Shown here piece after piece: positions 49,627 to 58,677 of a DNA stretch of 64,000 nt. Position numbers and translations under genes: made by a program. The stretch lies in NCBI GenBank assembly GCA_022775085.1, contig JALFJQ010000064.1, positions 1-64,000 on the forward strand. Reading direction: 5' to 3'. The DNA is from Clostridiales bacterium. Lineage in GTDB: Bacteria; Bacillota; Clostridia; Oscillospirales; Oscillospiraceae. Positions within the stretch are counted from its first letter, which is position 1. The number at the start of each line of letters is the position of its first letter. Under the pieces are notes generated by a model. It did not search any database. It was not told the origin of the DNA and saw nothing but the letters and a program-made list of their open reading frames with translations.

Positions 49627-52014
49627 TTACCGCAGGGAAGCGTTCAGCTTTTCCTTGAGGCTGTTCAGGACCTTGGTCACAACACCCTCAGAATCGGCAT
49701 CCGTCAGGGTACGGTCGTCGGCCCGCAGTTCCAGAGAGAAGGCCATGCTCTTCTTGCCCATGGGCACACCCACGCCGCGGTAGATGTCAAACAGCTTCAC
49801 ATCCCGCAGCAGTTTTCCGGCGGCGGCAGTGATGACTTCCTCGGCCTGGGCAACGGTAACTGCCTCGTCGCAGATCAGCGCCAGGTCACGGGTGACGGCG
49901 GGATACTTGGGCAGGGGACAGTAGGTAGCGTCAGGCAGACGGCAGGAAAGCAGCTTGGTGAAGCTGATCTCTGCGCAGTACACATCTGCATCAATGCCGT
50001 AATTCTTTGCAGCCAGCGGATGAACCTGACCCATGACGCCCACTTCCATGCCGTCGATGACCACAGCCGCGCACCGACCGGGATGATAGCTGGGGTTATC
50101 CTTCACCGCGTGATAGCTGGCCTTTTTCAGACGCAGTCCGGCGAAGATGCCTTCCAGCTCTCCCTTCAGGGTGAAGAAGGTCTCGTTTGCGCCGTAGGTT
50201 CCCAGTACCAGCATCTTCGGCTCCTCGGGCAGAGCCTGACCGGCGGTGGGCAGATAGATCTTGGCGATTTCATAGAGCTTTACGGACTTATTGTGGTAAG
50301 CATTGTTCCGGGACAGAATTTCCATCATGGAGGGCAGGGCAATGGTGCGCATGATGGAGGTGTCCTCGCCCAGAGGATTCTGAATCCGCAGAGCGTTTCG
50401 CAGAGGACTGTCGGAGGGCAGGCGGATCTGATCAAAGGCGGCGGGGGAGGTGAAGGAGTAGGTGATGATCTCATTGTAGCCCATGCTGCGGCACAGGGTA
50501 CCGGCTTTGGCTTCCAGCTTCATTTCCTCGGTATAGCCGCCCTGGGTGGAGTTCTTGAAGGCGGTAGTGGGAATTTCGTTATAGCCGTAAGCGCGGCCCA
50601 CCTCCTCGGCAATGTCCGCCATCAGGTTCAGGTCGGGGCGGAAGGAGGGAACCAAAATGGTGTCGTCCTCCACGGGAATTTCCAGCAGATTCAGGTAGCG
50701 AACCATTTCCTCTTTGGAGATTTCCGTGCCCAACAGACGGTTGATTTTGTCCACTTCCAAAGGCAGGGTCTTGGGCTGGGGAACGTAATTGATGACATCG
50801 ATGGTGCCGTCCAGCACGTCGCCGCACTGGAGCATTTCCACCAGCTCGCAGGCCCGCTGCACGGCGGGAATGGTCATCATGGGGTCAAGGCTCTTTTCGA
50901 ATTTGCCGGAGGCCTCGGTACGCATACCCAGTGCCAGTGCGGTCTGACGGATGGAGGTGCCGTTGAAGTTGGCGGATTCAAAGACCACCATGGTGGTGTC
51001 ATCCACGATTTCGGAGTTTTCACCGCCCATGATGCCCGCCAGGCCGATGGGCTTCGTGTCGTCGGCGATGACCAGCATACCGGCCTTCAGAGGGCGTACA
51101 GTGCCGTCCAGAGTGGTCAGGGTCTCACCCTCCTCCGCCTCCCGGACAACGATCTTGCCGGAGGAAACATAGCGGTAATCAAAGGCGTGCATGGGCTGAC
51201 CGTATTCCAGCATGACGTAATTGGTGATGTCAACGATGTTGTTGATGGGGCGCACGCCATTGGCACGGAGCCGCTGGCGCAGCCACTTGGGGGAGGGGCC
51301 AATCTTCACGTTGGCCACCATCCGGGAGGAGTAGCGGTTGCACAGATTGGCGGCGAGCACCTCCACATCCAGATGATCGAAGATGGAACCGGCGTCGCTG
51401 CCCTTCACCACAGGCTCGTGGTGGTTCATGGTCTTGCCGAAGGCGGCGGCAGCTTCCCGGGCAAGGCCTATGATGGAGTAGCAGTCGGGACGGTTGTTGG
51501 TGATCTCAAAATCCACGATGGTATCGTCGTTGCCGATGACCAGATTGATGTCCTGACCAACCGTGCAGTCCTCGTCGTTCAGAATCCAGATGCCGTCGGC
51601 GTAGGCCCCGGGCAGGTCGTTCTGGGTCAGGCCCAGCTCGGCAAAGGAGCAGAGCATACCGTTGGAGACTTCCCCGCGCAGCTTGCCCTTGGTGATGTGT
51701 ACGCCGCCGGGGAGCCAGGAGTTGTGCAGAGCGGCGGGCACCAGATCGCCTTCATGGACATTCTGGGCACCGGTGACGATCTGAACAGGCTCGGCCTGTC
51801 CCACATCCACCTGGCAGATCCACATATGATCGGAGTTGGGGTGGCGCACCATGGACAGGACCTTGCCGACCACCACATTCTTGATTTCAGCGTCCATCCG
51901 CTCATAGGTTTCCACCTTCTGACCGAACACGGTCAGGGTTTCAACAAATTCCTTATCGGACACATTGGAAAGGTCAACGAATTCTTCATTGAGCCATTTT
52001 CGGTTGAGTTTCAT
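49627..52014 (-). CDS. pheT: phenylalanyl-tRNA synthetase beta subunit
   Basis: Beta chain of the heterotetrameric class II synthetase that charges tRNA-Phe. The 795-residue protein has an N-terminal EMAP/tRNA-binding domain (about 40-150), the B3/B4 editing domain (about 210-390, VDITNYVMLEYGQPMHAFD), the B5 region and a C-terminal anticodon-binding FDX-ACB domain (about 700-795). It lies 13 bp after pheS and belongs to the same T-box-controlled operon. Confidence 0.96.
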   Translation of the reverse strand: MKLNRKWLNEEFVDLSNVSDKEFVETLTVFGQKVETYERMDAEIKNVVVGKVLSMVRHPNSDHMWICQVDVGQAEPVQIVTGAQNVHEGDLVPAALHNSWLPGGVHITKGKLRGEVSNGMLCSFAELGLTQNDLPGAYADGIWILNDEDCTVGQDINLVIGNDDTIVDFEITNNRPDCYSIIGLAREAAAAFGKTMNHHEPVVKGSDAGSIFDHLDVEVLAANLCNRYSSRMVANVKIGPSPKWLRQRLRANGVRPINNIVDITNYVMLEYGQPMHAFDYRYVSSGKIVVREAEEGETLTTLDGTVRPLKAGMLVIADDTKPIGLAGIMGGENSEIVDDTTMVVFESANFNGTSIRQTALALGMRTEASGKFEKSLDPMMTIPAVQRACELVEMLQCGDVLDGTIDVINYVPQPKTLPLEVDKINRLLGTEISKEEMVRYLNLLEIPVEDDTILVPSFRPDLNLMADIAEEVGRAYGYNEIPTTAFKNSTQGGYTEEMKLEAKAGTLCRSMGYNEIITYSFTSPAAFDQIRLPSDSPLRNALRIQNPLGEDTSIMRTIALPSMMEILSRNNAYHNKSVKLYEIAKIYLPTAGQALPEEPKMLVLGTYGANETFFTLKGELEGIFAGLRLKKASYHAVKDNPSYHPGRCAAVVIDGMEVGVMGQVHPLAAKNYGIDADVYCAEISFTKLLSCRLPDATYCPLPKYPAVTRDLALICDEAVTVAQAEEVITAAAGKLLRDVKLFDIYRGVGVPMGKKSMAFSLELRADDRTLTDADSEGVVTKVLNSLKEKLNASLR

Positions 52015-52027
52015 ATTGCTTTCCTCC

Positions 52028-53071
52028 TTAGAACTGGTTCAGGAACCGAATGTCGTTGTCGAAGATCAGGCGCAGATCATTGATCTTCATGCGGCCCATG
52101 GCCATCCGCTCCAGCCCCATGCCGAAGGCGAAGCCGGAGTACTTCTCCGGGTCGATGCCGCAGTTTTCCAGAACCTTGGGGTGCACCATGCCCGCGCCCA
52201 GCAGCTCGATCCAGCCCTCGCCATGGCAGGTGGAGCACACCTGACCGTCGATCTCGCCGGTTCCGTGGCACTTGTGGCACTGCATATCCATTTCACAGCT
52301 GGGCTCGGTGAAGGGGAAGTGGTGGGGACGGAACCGCATGACGGATTCCTCACCGTAGATCTTCTGCATCATGGTAATCAGCGCGCCCTTCAGGTCGCCC
52401 ATAGTGATGTGCTCGTCCACCACCAGACCCTCGATCTGATGGAACATGGGGGAGTGGGTAGCGTCGGCCTCGTCCTTCCGGAACACCCGGCCGGGAGCCA
52501 GCATACAGAAGGGAGGCTTGTGTGTTTCCATGAACCGGATCTGCATGGGGCTGGTCTGAGTGCGCAGAAGAACGCTGTCGTCATCGGTAAAGTAGAAGGT
52601 ATCACTGCGGTCCCGGGAGGGGTGGCCCTCCTCGATGTTCAGCCGGGTGAAGTTGTAGCTTGCCAGCTCCACTTCGGGGCCGTCCACCACCTGGTAGCCA
52701 AGGCCCACGAAGATGTCCTTGATCTGCTGCAATACCTGATTCATGGGGTGCTGGTGACCGATGGTGACTGCCTCGCCGGGAATGGTCACGTCGATTGCTT
52801 CGGCGGCCAGCTTGGCTTCCAAGGCGGCTGCGTGGATTTCCGCCTTGCGGCTTTCCAGCTTTTCCTCGATCTGTGCCCGGACGGTGTTAGCCAGCTGGCC
52901 CATGACGGGACGCTCCTCAGCGGACAGCTTGCCCATCTGCTTCAGAACGGCGGTCAGTTCGCCCTTCTTGCCCAGCAGCTTCACCCGCAGCTCCTCCAGA
53001 GCGGCAGGGGTAGAAGCGGCTTCCAGCGCTTCCAGCGCGTTCATTCGGATTTGCTCCAACTGATTTTTCAT
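52028..53071 (-). CDS. pheS: phenylalanyl-tRNA synthetase alpha subunit
   Basis: Catalytic chain, 347 residues: N-terminal coiled coil (1-90), motif 2 (FRKDEADATHSPMFHQIEG, near 197-215) and motif 3 (GFAFGMGLERMAM). Two cysteine pairs, C265/C268 and C279/C282, in CxxCxGxG form (CHKCHGTG, CSTCHGEG) suggest a bound zinc, as in some other bacterial PheS. The start is the ATG at 53071 with GGAGGAAG; the longer frame runs through the T-box. Confidence 0.96.
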   Translation of the reverse strand: MKNQLEQIRMNALEALEAASTPAALEELRVKLLGKKGELTAVLKQMGKLSAEERPVMGQLANTVRAQIEEKLESRKAEIHAAALEAKLAAEAIDVTIPGEAVTIGHQHPMNQVLQQIKDIFVGLGYQVVDGPEVELASYNFTRLNIEEGHPSRDRSDTFYFTDDDSVLLRTQTSPMQIRFMETHKPPFCMLAPGRVFRKDEADATHSPMFHQIEGLVVDEHITMGDLKGALITMMQKIYGEESVMRFRPHHFPFTEPSCEMDMQCHKCHGTGEIDGQVCSTCHGEGWIELLGAGMVHPKVLENCGIDPEKYSGFAFGMGLERMAMGRMKINDLRLIFDNDIRFLNQF

Positions 53072-53397
53072 GTTTCTTCCTCCTGAAAAGGGATATACAA
53101 AAAAATAAACCTTTCCTCCCAACATTCGGGACGAAAGGCTAGCTTCCGCGGTACCACCCGCAATTCGCCAAAAGGCGCGCTTTTCGGATGCGGACACATC
53201 CAAGACCCATAACGCAGTCACGCGGCCCGCCCTACTATCGGTTCAGGGGGCAGCTCCCGGGAGAAAGCCTTGAGAACCTCTATCTGATTGATTCAGAGAT
53301 TCCTGCAATATCATGTCCGAGCGGCTCACACCATTCCGCTCTCGCTGAGGTGGACACTTCCGATATTCGGCAGCCCGATCTTCGCTTTTTCATATCG
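53072..53397 (-). ncRNA. T-box leader of pheST
   Basis: The T-box sequence GGGTGGTACCGCGG (plus positions 53146-53159) is followed by the terminator stem CCTTTCGTCCC/GGGAGGAAAGG (53110-53138) and TTTATTTTTTT. Upstream are typical stem I features (AGCGAGAGCGGAATGGTGTGAGCCGCT) and the stem III sequence AGTAGGGCGGG. Binding of uncharged tRNA-Phe would stabilise the antiterminator and allow pheST expression. I could not assign an unambiguous UUC specifier triplet at the expected site (the region reads GCAGGAATCTCTGAATC). Confidence 0.92.
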
Positions 53398-53403
53398 TAG
53401 GTT

Positions 53404-53432
53404 ATCGTAGCACAATGCAATAAAAATTGCAA
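53404..53432 (-). promoter_or_regulatory. promoter of the T-box-pheST transcript
   Basis: TTGCAA (53427-53432), 17 bases, TACGAT (53404-53409) on the minus strand. Confidence 0.65.
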
Positions 53433-53456
53433 GTGTTTTTTCTGTTTTCCCCGTTC

Positions 53457-53485
53457 TTGACGAAGGTGGGCAGGTGTGATATGGT
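53457..53485 (+). promoter_or_regulatory. nnrD promoter
   Basis: TTGACG (53457-53462), 17 bases, TATGGT (53480-53485), 24 bases before the nnrD start and divergent from pheST. Confidence 0.6.
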
Positions 53486-53509
53486 TAATCTATCTGTGAG
53501 GTGAGGACA

Positions 53510-54358
53510 GTGAATATTTTTGAATTGGACAGGCTGGGTGTCCTGAGCGCGCTGCCCGATCGGAATCCTTATGGGCATAAAGGAACCTTCGGGAAAGTAT
53601 TGCTTTTCTGCGGCAGCCGGGGCTTTACCGGGGCGGCGTACCTGGCCGCCATGGGTGCCCTGCGGGCCGGGGCGGGACTGGTCTATCTGGGGGTCCCGGA
53701 GAGCATCTACGCCATTGAGGCGGTGAAGCTCAACGAACCGGTGGTATTCCCTCTGCCGGAGAAAGATGGTAAGCTGAGCGAAGAAGCGATTCCGGAAATC
53801 CGGAAACGGCTGCCTGCCATGGACGCGGTGCTTCTTGGCTGCGGGATGGGTGTTTCCGAAGGGACGCTGGCAGTGGTACGGGCGGTTATGGAAAACGCGG
53901 CCTGTCCAGTCATTCTGGATGCCGATGGCATAAACGTGCTTTCCGGGCATATGGATGTACTGCGCGGAAGACAGCATCCCACTATCCTGACACCCCATGA
54001 CGGGGAATTCCTCCGTGTTGGCGGTGTTCTCGGAAATGACCGCATGACCAGCGCCGCCGCTTTCGCGGCAGAATATGGCTGTATCCTGCTGCTGAAAGGC
54101 CATCGCACCTGCGTTACCGACGGGCAGACCGGGTATGTCAACCGGACAGGCAATCCGGGTATGGCGGTGGGCGGCAGCGGCGACGTGCTGGCGGGAATTC
54201 TCACTGGTCTGCTGGGGCAGGGCATGGCGCCTTTGAAGGCCGCGGCCTGTGGAGCGTGGCTTCACGGGGCGGCTGGCGATCTGTGCGCCGCGGAGCTGGG
54301 ACAGTATGCCATGCTGCCGACGGATATGCTGAACGCTCTTTCGCGACTACTGAAATAG
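53510..54358 (+). CDS. nnrD: ADP/ATP-dependent NAD(P)H-hydrate dehydratase
   Basis: Repairs hydrated NADH and NADPH. The 282-residue ribokinase-like protein has KGTFGKVLLFCGS, GAAYLAAMGALRAGAGLV, LDADGIN, the TPHDGEF loop and the GGSGDVLAGILTGLL nucleotide motif. The epimerase half (NnrE) often fused to it is absent. The likely start is GTG at 53510, six bases after GAGGTG; a GTG three codons upstream overlaps that site. The lipoprotein and mazF genes follow on the same strand. Confidence 0.88.
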   Translation: MNIFELDRLGVLSALPDRNPYGHKGTFGKVLLFCGSRGFTGAAYLAAMGALRAGAGLVYLGVPESIYAIEAVKLNEPVVFPLPEKDGKLSEEAIPEIRKRLPAMDAVLLGCGMGVSEGTLAVVRAVMENAACPVILDADGINVLSGHMDVLRGRQHPTILTPHDGEFLRVGGVLGNDRMTSAAAFAAEYGCILLLKGHRTCVTDGQTGYVNRTGNPGMAVGGSGDVLAGILTGLLGQGMAPLKAAACGAWLHGAAGDLCAAELGQYAMLPTDMLNALSRLLK

Positions 54359-54370
54359 GATGGGATCGGA

Positions 54371-54931
54371 TTGAAAAAGGTTCTGCCGCTGCTGCTGGCT
54401 GTTGTACTGCTGACGGGCTGCTCCCAAACACCGAAGGAAATGGAACGGGCGCTGGTGCTCCGATCAAAGCTCCTTCAGGCAAATTCCTGCTCCTTTGACG
54501 CGGAGATCACTGCGGACTATGGGGATGTCCTCCACGTTTTCCGCATGAACTGTACGGTGGATTCCCGGGGAGACCTTTCCTTCCGCGTGACTGCACCGGA
54601 ATCCATCGCGGGCATCACCGGGAAAGCTTCCAGTCAGGGCGGCGCGCTGACCTTTGACGATACGGCGCTGTATTTTGGACTGCTGGCGGATGAGCAGCTG
54701 TCTCCGGTCGGCGCCCCCTGGGTGCTTATGAAGGCCCTTCGGGGCGGCTATCTTACCAGTGCGGGCATGGAAGGTGATCAGCTTCGGGTCAGCGTCAACG
54801 ACAGCTACGAGGATGACGCACTGAATCTGGACGTGTGGCTGGATTCCGTGAATATACCCCAAAGGGCGGACATCTGCTATGGGGGGAAACGAATCCTGTC
54901 GATGAAGCTGGAAAATGTGCAGATTTCGTAG
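54371..54931 (+). CDS. lipoprotein of unknown function
   Basis: A 186-residue protein with a lipoprotein signal (KKVLPLLLAVVLLTGC) whose lipobox LTGC predicts lipidation at the cysteine and anchoring on the outer face of the membrane. The mature part looks like a small beta-rich domain (SCSFDAEITADYGD ... YFGLLADEQL) reminiscent of LolA-type lipid carriers, but I cannot assign it. The start appears to be TTG at 54371, 12 bp after nnrD. The three genes nnrD, this one and mazF could form one transcript. Confidence 0.75.
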   Translation: MKKVLPLLLAVVLLTGCSQTPKEMERALVLRSKLLQANSCSFDAEITADYGDVLHVFRMNCTVDSRGDLSFRVTAPESIAGITGKASSQGGALTFDDTALYFGLLADEQLSPVGAPWVLMKALRGGYLTSAGMEGDQLRVSVNDSYEDDALNLDVWLDSVNIPQRADICYGGKRILSMKLENVQIS

Positions 54932-55070
54932 CATTCCGTGGAAACCGTGCATAGGATATTTTGCACGCAGGTAAAGTATAAAATCCATGGTGACGTGGGA
55001 CAATAGAGTTACCGCGTTACATATGGAGCTTTCCGGTAGCGCAGTAGATTTTGCACGGAGCGTGAAAAAT

Positions 55071-55442
55071 ATGACCGAATCATCCGTTAAACGGGGCGAT
55101 ATTTTCTATGCGGACCTGTCCCCGGTAGTGGGCAGCGAGCAGGGCGGCACACGCCCGGTGCTGATCGTCCAGAACGATACGGGCAACCGCCATTCTCCCA
55201 CGGTGATCGCCGCCGCCATCACCAGCCAGACCGGCAAGGCAAAGCTGCCTACCCATATCAACATCGCGGGGGGCAGCGTGGGGCTGAGTAAGGATTCTAT
55301 TATTCTGCTGGAGCAGATCCGTACCATCGACAAGCGCCGCCTGCGGGAGCATATGGGCCATCTGGACGAGCAGCAGATGGCGCAGGTGGATGATGCCATC
55401 GCCGTCAGTTTTGGCCTCCCCGGCGGCAACAGGGCAACGTGA
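55071..55442 (+). CDS. mazF: MazF/PemK-type endoribonuclease
   Basis: A 123-residue sequence-specific mRNA interferase closely resembling Bacillus NdoA/Endo[30 protein letters not shown] with the catalytic Arg (R28), [20 protein letters not shown] and [19 protein letters not shown] segments. The start at 55071 follows GGAG; the frame continues 28 codons upstream and no ORF resembling the usual antitoxin MazE precedes it, so it is an orphan here. In Bacillus the gene sits in an alr-ndoAI-ndoA group. A terminator follows. Confidence 0.88.
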   Translation: MTESSVKRGDIFYADLSPVVGSEQGGTRPVLIVQNDTGNRHSPTVIAAAITSQTGKAKLPTHINIAGGSVGLSKDSIILLEQIRTIDKRRLREHMGHLDEQQMAQVDDAIAVSFGLPGGNRAT

Positions 55443-55447
55443 AAAAA

Positions 55448-55478
55448 TACCCGGCGATCCTATGGGAAGCGCCGGGTA
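55448..55478. terminator. bidirectional terminator between mazF and gltX
   Basis: The stem TACCCGGCG/CGCCGGGTA is followed by TTTTTTCAC on the minus strand (gltX side) and AACTGTTTAATT on the plus strand. Confidence 0.8.
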
Positions 55479-55484
55479 AACTGT

Positions 55485-57131
55485 TTAATTCAGGGAATCA
55501 ATGGCATTGCGAATCCGCTGCGTCGTCCGCTCCTGTCCCAGAATCTGCATGACGGTATACAGATCGGGAGAGTTGGTCTGTCCGGTGACCGCCAGACGGA
55601 TCATGGTGGAGACATCCGTCACCGTGCCGGGGAAGGCGGAGGGGTCAGCCTTGTAAGCCTTCATATCGGTGGTGAAGCCGATGTCCGTGGTGATGCCCTT
55701 GACCTTGTCGAACCAGGTGCCGGAATCATCGGCGGGGTCGTAGCTGTCAAGGAACCGGTTCAGTACATCCACAATGACAGCCTTATCAAACTTGGTGTCA
55801 AATTCTGCCTTTTGCAGATACTCGTCATAGAAGAAGCCCATATACGGTTTGGCGTCCTTCCAGACTGCCAGGTCCTTCCGGGGTTTCTTGCCGCCCCGGC
55901 CGATGGCGAGGATCTTCTTGGCGTATTCCGGGTCGGCGGCGAGCTTTGCGCCAAAGTCCGGGTCAAATTCCTTTGCCCACTCCGTGAGCAGGGTGTAGAC
56001 TTTCTCCGCATCCATCCGGGAGATGACGTTTTTGGACACGTCCGTCAGCTTGGCGTAGTCAAACAGGGAACCGGCGGGATTCAGCTTCTTGGGGCTGAAC
56101 TTGAAGGTGTCCGCGGGAGCGTCGGGGTTGAGCCGCCGCCAGTCCTCAAAGTTGGAATTCAGCAGGGTCATGATATACTCATAGACCGCCTCCACCGGGA
56201 AGCCCTCGGCTTTGTAGTAGGTCAGGGCCAACTCCGGATCCTTGCGCTTGCTGAGCTTGCGCTTGGAGGTGCCGTCCATCTTCATCAGCGGTCCAATGTG
56301 GACATATTTCGGCAGCTTAAAGCCCAGAGCCTTGAACAGCTGAATGTGGAAGGGCAGAGTGGGCAACCACTCGTCGCCCCGGACCACGTGGGTGGTGCGC
56401 ATCAGGTGGTCGTCCACCGCGTGAGCGAAGTGGTAGGTGGGGATGCCGTCGGATTTGAGAAGAACATGGTCAATGTCGTTTTCGGTAATGGTCAGCTTTC
56501 CCTTCACCAAATCGTCGAACTTGAACTGGTTTTCGATGGAGCCGGTGGAGCGGAACCGCAGCACCCAGGGATTCCCGGCGTCCAGCTGGGCCTGAATATC
56601 TTCCAGGGAGCGGTCACGCCAGAGGGCGTATTTGCCGTAATAGCCGGTGGTCTCCTTGTTAGCCTCCTGCTGCTCCCGCATGACGGCCAGCTCCTCCTCC
56701 GTGCAGAAGCAGGGATAGGCCATTCCCTGGGCAACCAATTTTTTTGCGTAGACGTGGTAAATATCTGCCCGCTGACGCTGACGGTAGGGGCCGTAAACGC
56801 CGTTGTCACCGTCCATGGTAGCGCCCTCGTCAAAGTGGATGCCGTAGTGCTTCAGGGTATTGATGAGTACCTCCACCGCGCCGGGAACCTCCCGCTTTGC
56901 GTCCGTGTCCTCCACCCGCAGGAACAGCACGCCGCCGCTCTGATGGGCCATCCGCTCCGCGGTCAGGCCCTGCACCAGATTGCCCAGATGGACAAAGCCG
57001 GTAGGGGAGGGGGCCATCCGGGTGACGACAGCCCCTTCGGGCAGCTGCCGGGGCGGGTATTTTTCTTCCAGAGACTCCGGGGTTTCTGTCACGTCGGGGA
57101 ACAGAAGCGCGGCCAGTGCCTGATAATCCAT
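55485..57131 (-). CDS. gltX: glutamyl-tRNA synthetase
   Basis: Class I synthetase charging tRNA-Glu, the substrate also used by the HemA fusion. The 548-residue protein has the HIGH-like MAPSPTGFVHLGNLVQG and the KLSKR motif (SKRKLSKRKDPEL). It is longer than the usual 470-490 residues, mainly through N- and C-terminal extensions. A single gene, divergent from trpS. Confidence 0.93.
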   Translation of the reverse strand: MDYQALAALLFPDVTETPESLEEKYPPRQLPEGAVVTRMAPSPTGFVHLGNLVQGLTAERMAHQSGGVLFLRVEDTDAKREVPGAVEVLINTLKHYGIHFDEGATMDGDNGVYGPYRQRQRADIYHVYAKKLVAQGMAYPCFCTEEELAVMREQQEANKETTGYYGKYALWRDRSLEDIQAQLDAGNPWVLRFRSTGSIENQFKFDDLVKGKLTITENDIDHVLLKSDGIPTYHFAHAVDDHLMRTTHVVRGDEWLPTLPFHIQLFKALGFKLPKYVHIGPLMKMDGTSKRKLSKRKDPELALTYYKAEGFPVEAVYEYIMTLLNSNFEDWRRLNPDAPADTFKFSPKKLNPAGSLFDYAKLTDVSKNVISRMDAEKVYTLLTEWAKEFDPDFGAKLAADPEYAKKILAIGRGGKKPRKDLAVWKDAKPYMGFFYDEYLQKAEFDTKFDKAVIVDVLNRFLDSYDPADDSGTWFDKVKGITTDIGFTTDMKAYKADPSAFPGTVTDVSTMIRLAVTGQTNSPDLYTVMQILGQERTTQRIRNAIDSLN

Positions 57132-57165
57132 AGTCAGATACCTCTTTTTCCATTAAGTTTTCCGT

Positions 57166-57194
57166 ATTATACCACAGGCGGACAGGAAAATCAA
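57166..57194 (-). promoter_or_regulatory. gltX promoter
   Basis: TTGATT (57189-57194), 17 bases, TATAAT (57166-57171) on the minus strand. Confidence 0.7.
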
Positions 57195-57229
57195 TTCTGT
57201 CGTGTCTTTTGATTTCCTAAATCAGCCCC

Positions 57230-57258
57230 TTGCACAACAGGATGCTTTGTGGTAAGAT
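57230..57258 (+). promoter_or_regulatory. trpS promoter
   Basis: TTGCAC (57230-57235), 17 bases, TAAGAT (57253-57258), 36 bases before the trpS start. No T-box is present here. Confidence 0.65.
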
Positions 57259-57294
57259 AACAAATAATTCTAAACATAAAGGAATGTGAAGACA

Positions 57295-58317
57295 ATGAGT
57301 GAAGTCATTACCGATACCGCTGCCCCGAAAAAGCGGATGCTGTCCGGCATTCAGCCCTCCGGCGACCTGCACCTGGGAAACTACTTGGGAGCCATCCGCA
57401 ACTGGGGTGCCCGTTCAGACACTTATGAGTGCTTCTACTTCATGGCTGACCTGCACACCATAACGGTTCGCCAGAACCCGGCAGACCTGCGCCGCCGGAC
57501 GCTGGAGCAGCTGGCCGAGTATATCGCCTGCGGCCTTGACCCGGAGAAGAATACCCTGTTCATCCAGAGCCACGTCCATCAGCACGCGGAGCTGGGTTGG
57601 GTCTTAAACTGCTATACCATGTTCGGTGAGCTGTCCCGGATGACCCAGTTCAAGGACAAGGCAGCCAAGCATGCGGAAAATGTCAACGGCGGCCTGTTCA
57701 CTTATCCGTCCCTCATGGCGGCGGACATTCTGCTTTACCAGCCCGATCTGGTGCCCGTGGGACACGACCAGAAGCAGCACTGCGAGCTGACCCGGGACAT
57801 TGCCAAGCGCTTCAACGGCATCTACGGCGACGTGTTCAAGATCCCCGAACCCTACATCCCGGAGACCGGCGCCCGGATCATGAGCCTGAACGCCCCGGAT
57901 ACCAAAATGTCCAAGTCCATTCCCGATGGCTGTGTGTTCCTGATGGAAAAGCCTGAGGACATCCAGCGTAAATTTAAGCGGGCCATCACCGACTCCGACA
58001 CGGAGAACTGCGTCCGCTTTGACCCGGAGAACAAGCCCGGCGTTGCAAACCTGATGAGTATCTACGCCGCCGTCACCGGGAAAACCTACGCACAGATCGA
58101 GGAGGAATTTGCTGGCTGCGGTTACGGAAAGTTCAAGCCCGTCGTGGGCGACGCGGTCATCGAGCACTTGCGGCCCATCCGGGAGGAGGCCACCCGCCTG
58201 ATGAAGGATAAGGCGTATCTGGAAAGCGTCTACCGCAGCGGTGCGGAAAAGGCCAGCTTTGTGGCGGAAAAGACCCTGCGGAAGGTCTACAAAAAGGTCG
58301 GCTTTGTGGCACGCTGA
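57295..58317 (+). CDS. trpS: tryptophanyl-tRNA synthetase
   Basis: Class I synthetase of 340 residues: SGIQPSGDLHLGNYLGA carries the HIGH-equivalent and DTKMSKSIPD the KMSKS motif. PVGHDQKQHCELTRDIAKRFN is the substrate-binding region. I use the ATG at 57295, not the GTG three codons earlier, which lies too near AAGGA. The stop overlaps the next ATG (TGATG). Confidence 0.95.
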   Translation: MSEVITDTAAPKKRMLSGIQPSGDLHLGNYLGAIRNWGARSDTYECFYFMADLHTITVRQNPADLRRRTLEQLAEYIACGLDPEKNTLFIQSHVHQHAELGWVLNCYTMFGELSRMTQFKDKAAKHAENVNGGLFTYPSLMAADILLYQPDLVPVGHDQKQHCELTRDIAKRFNGIYGDVFKIPEPYIPETGARIMSLNAPDTKMSKSIPDGCVFLMEKPEDIQRKFKRAITDSDTENCVRFDPENKPGVANLMSIYAAVTGKTYAQIEEEFAGCGYGKFKPVVGDAVIEHLRPIREEATRLMKDKAYLESVYRSGAEKASFVAEKTLRKVYKKVGFVAR

Positions 58318-58622
58318 TGGCTGAAGATTTCATTTTGGACAGACTTTCGGACATGGATCCCTATGACCGGGAGGAGCGCTGCCGCAAGACCATCCGCACC
58401 CTGCTGAAAGCGATTTTTATGCGCATTGCCGCCGGAGTCCTGCTGGCTGTGGCGGTGATCCGTGCCAACGCGGCACCTATCGCGCTGGGCCTGACAGGCC
58501 TTGCACTGCTGTTGATTTTCTCAGGCCTGCTGCCCCTGGCACATGAATTCAAAAAGCAGAGAAAGATTTTGAAAGCGTGTTTGGAACAGCAAAAGGAAGC
58601 GGAAAAGACGGATCGAATTTAA
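58317..58622 (+). CDS. small membrane protein of unknown function
   Basis: A 101-residue protein with two membrane helices (about 33-50 and 53-74) between charged ends, the last part a likely amphipathic helix (EFKKQRKILKACLEQQKEAEK). No family is recognised. The ATG overlaps the trpS stop codon, so it is translationally coupled to trpS. A terminator follows. Confidence 0.7.
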   Translation: MAEDFILDRLSDMDPYDREERCRKTIRTLLKAIFMRIAAGVLLAVAVIRANAAPIALGLTGLALLLIFSGLLPLAHEFKKQRKILKACLEQQKEAEKTDRI

Positions 58623-58625
58623 TAA

Positions 58626-58660
58626 AAAGGCACCGCGGGGGAAGCCCTGCGGTGCCTTTC
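58626..58660. terminator. terminator between trpS operon and the amidohydrolase gene
   Basis: The stem AAAGGCACCGCGGGG/CCCTGCGGTGCCTTT is followed by CGTATAG on the plus strand and by TTTTTATT on the minus strand, so it can serve both converging genes. Confidence 0.85.
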
Positions 58661-58677
58661 GTATAGATGAATTTAAC

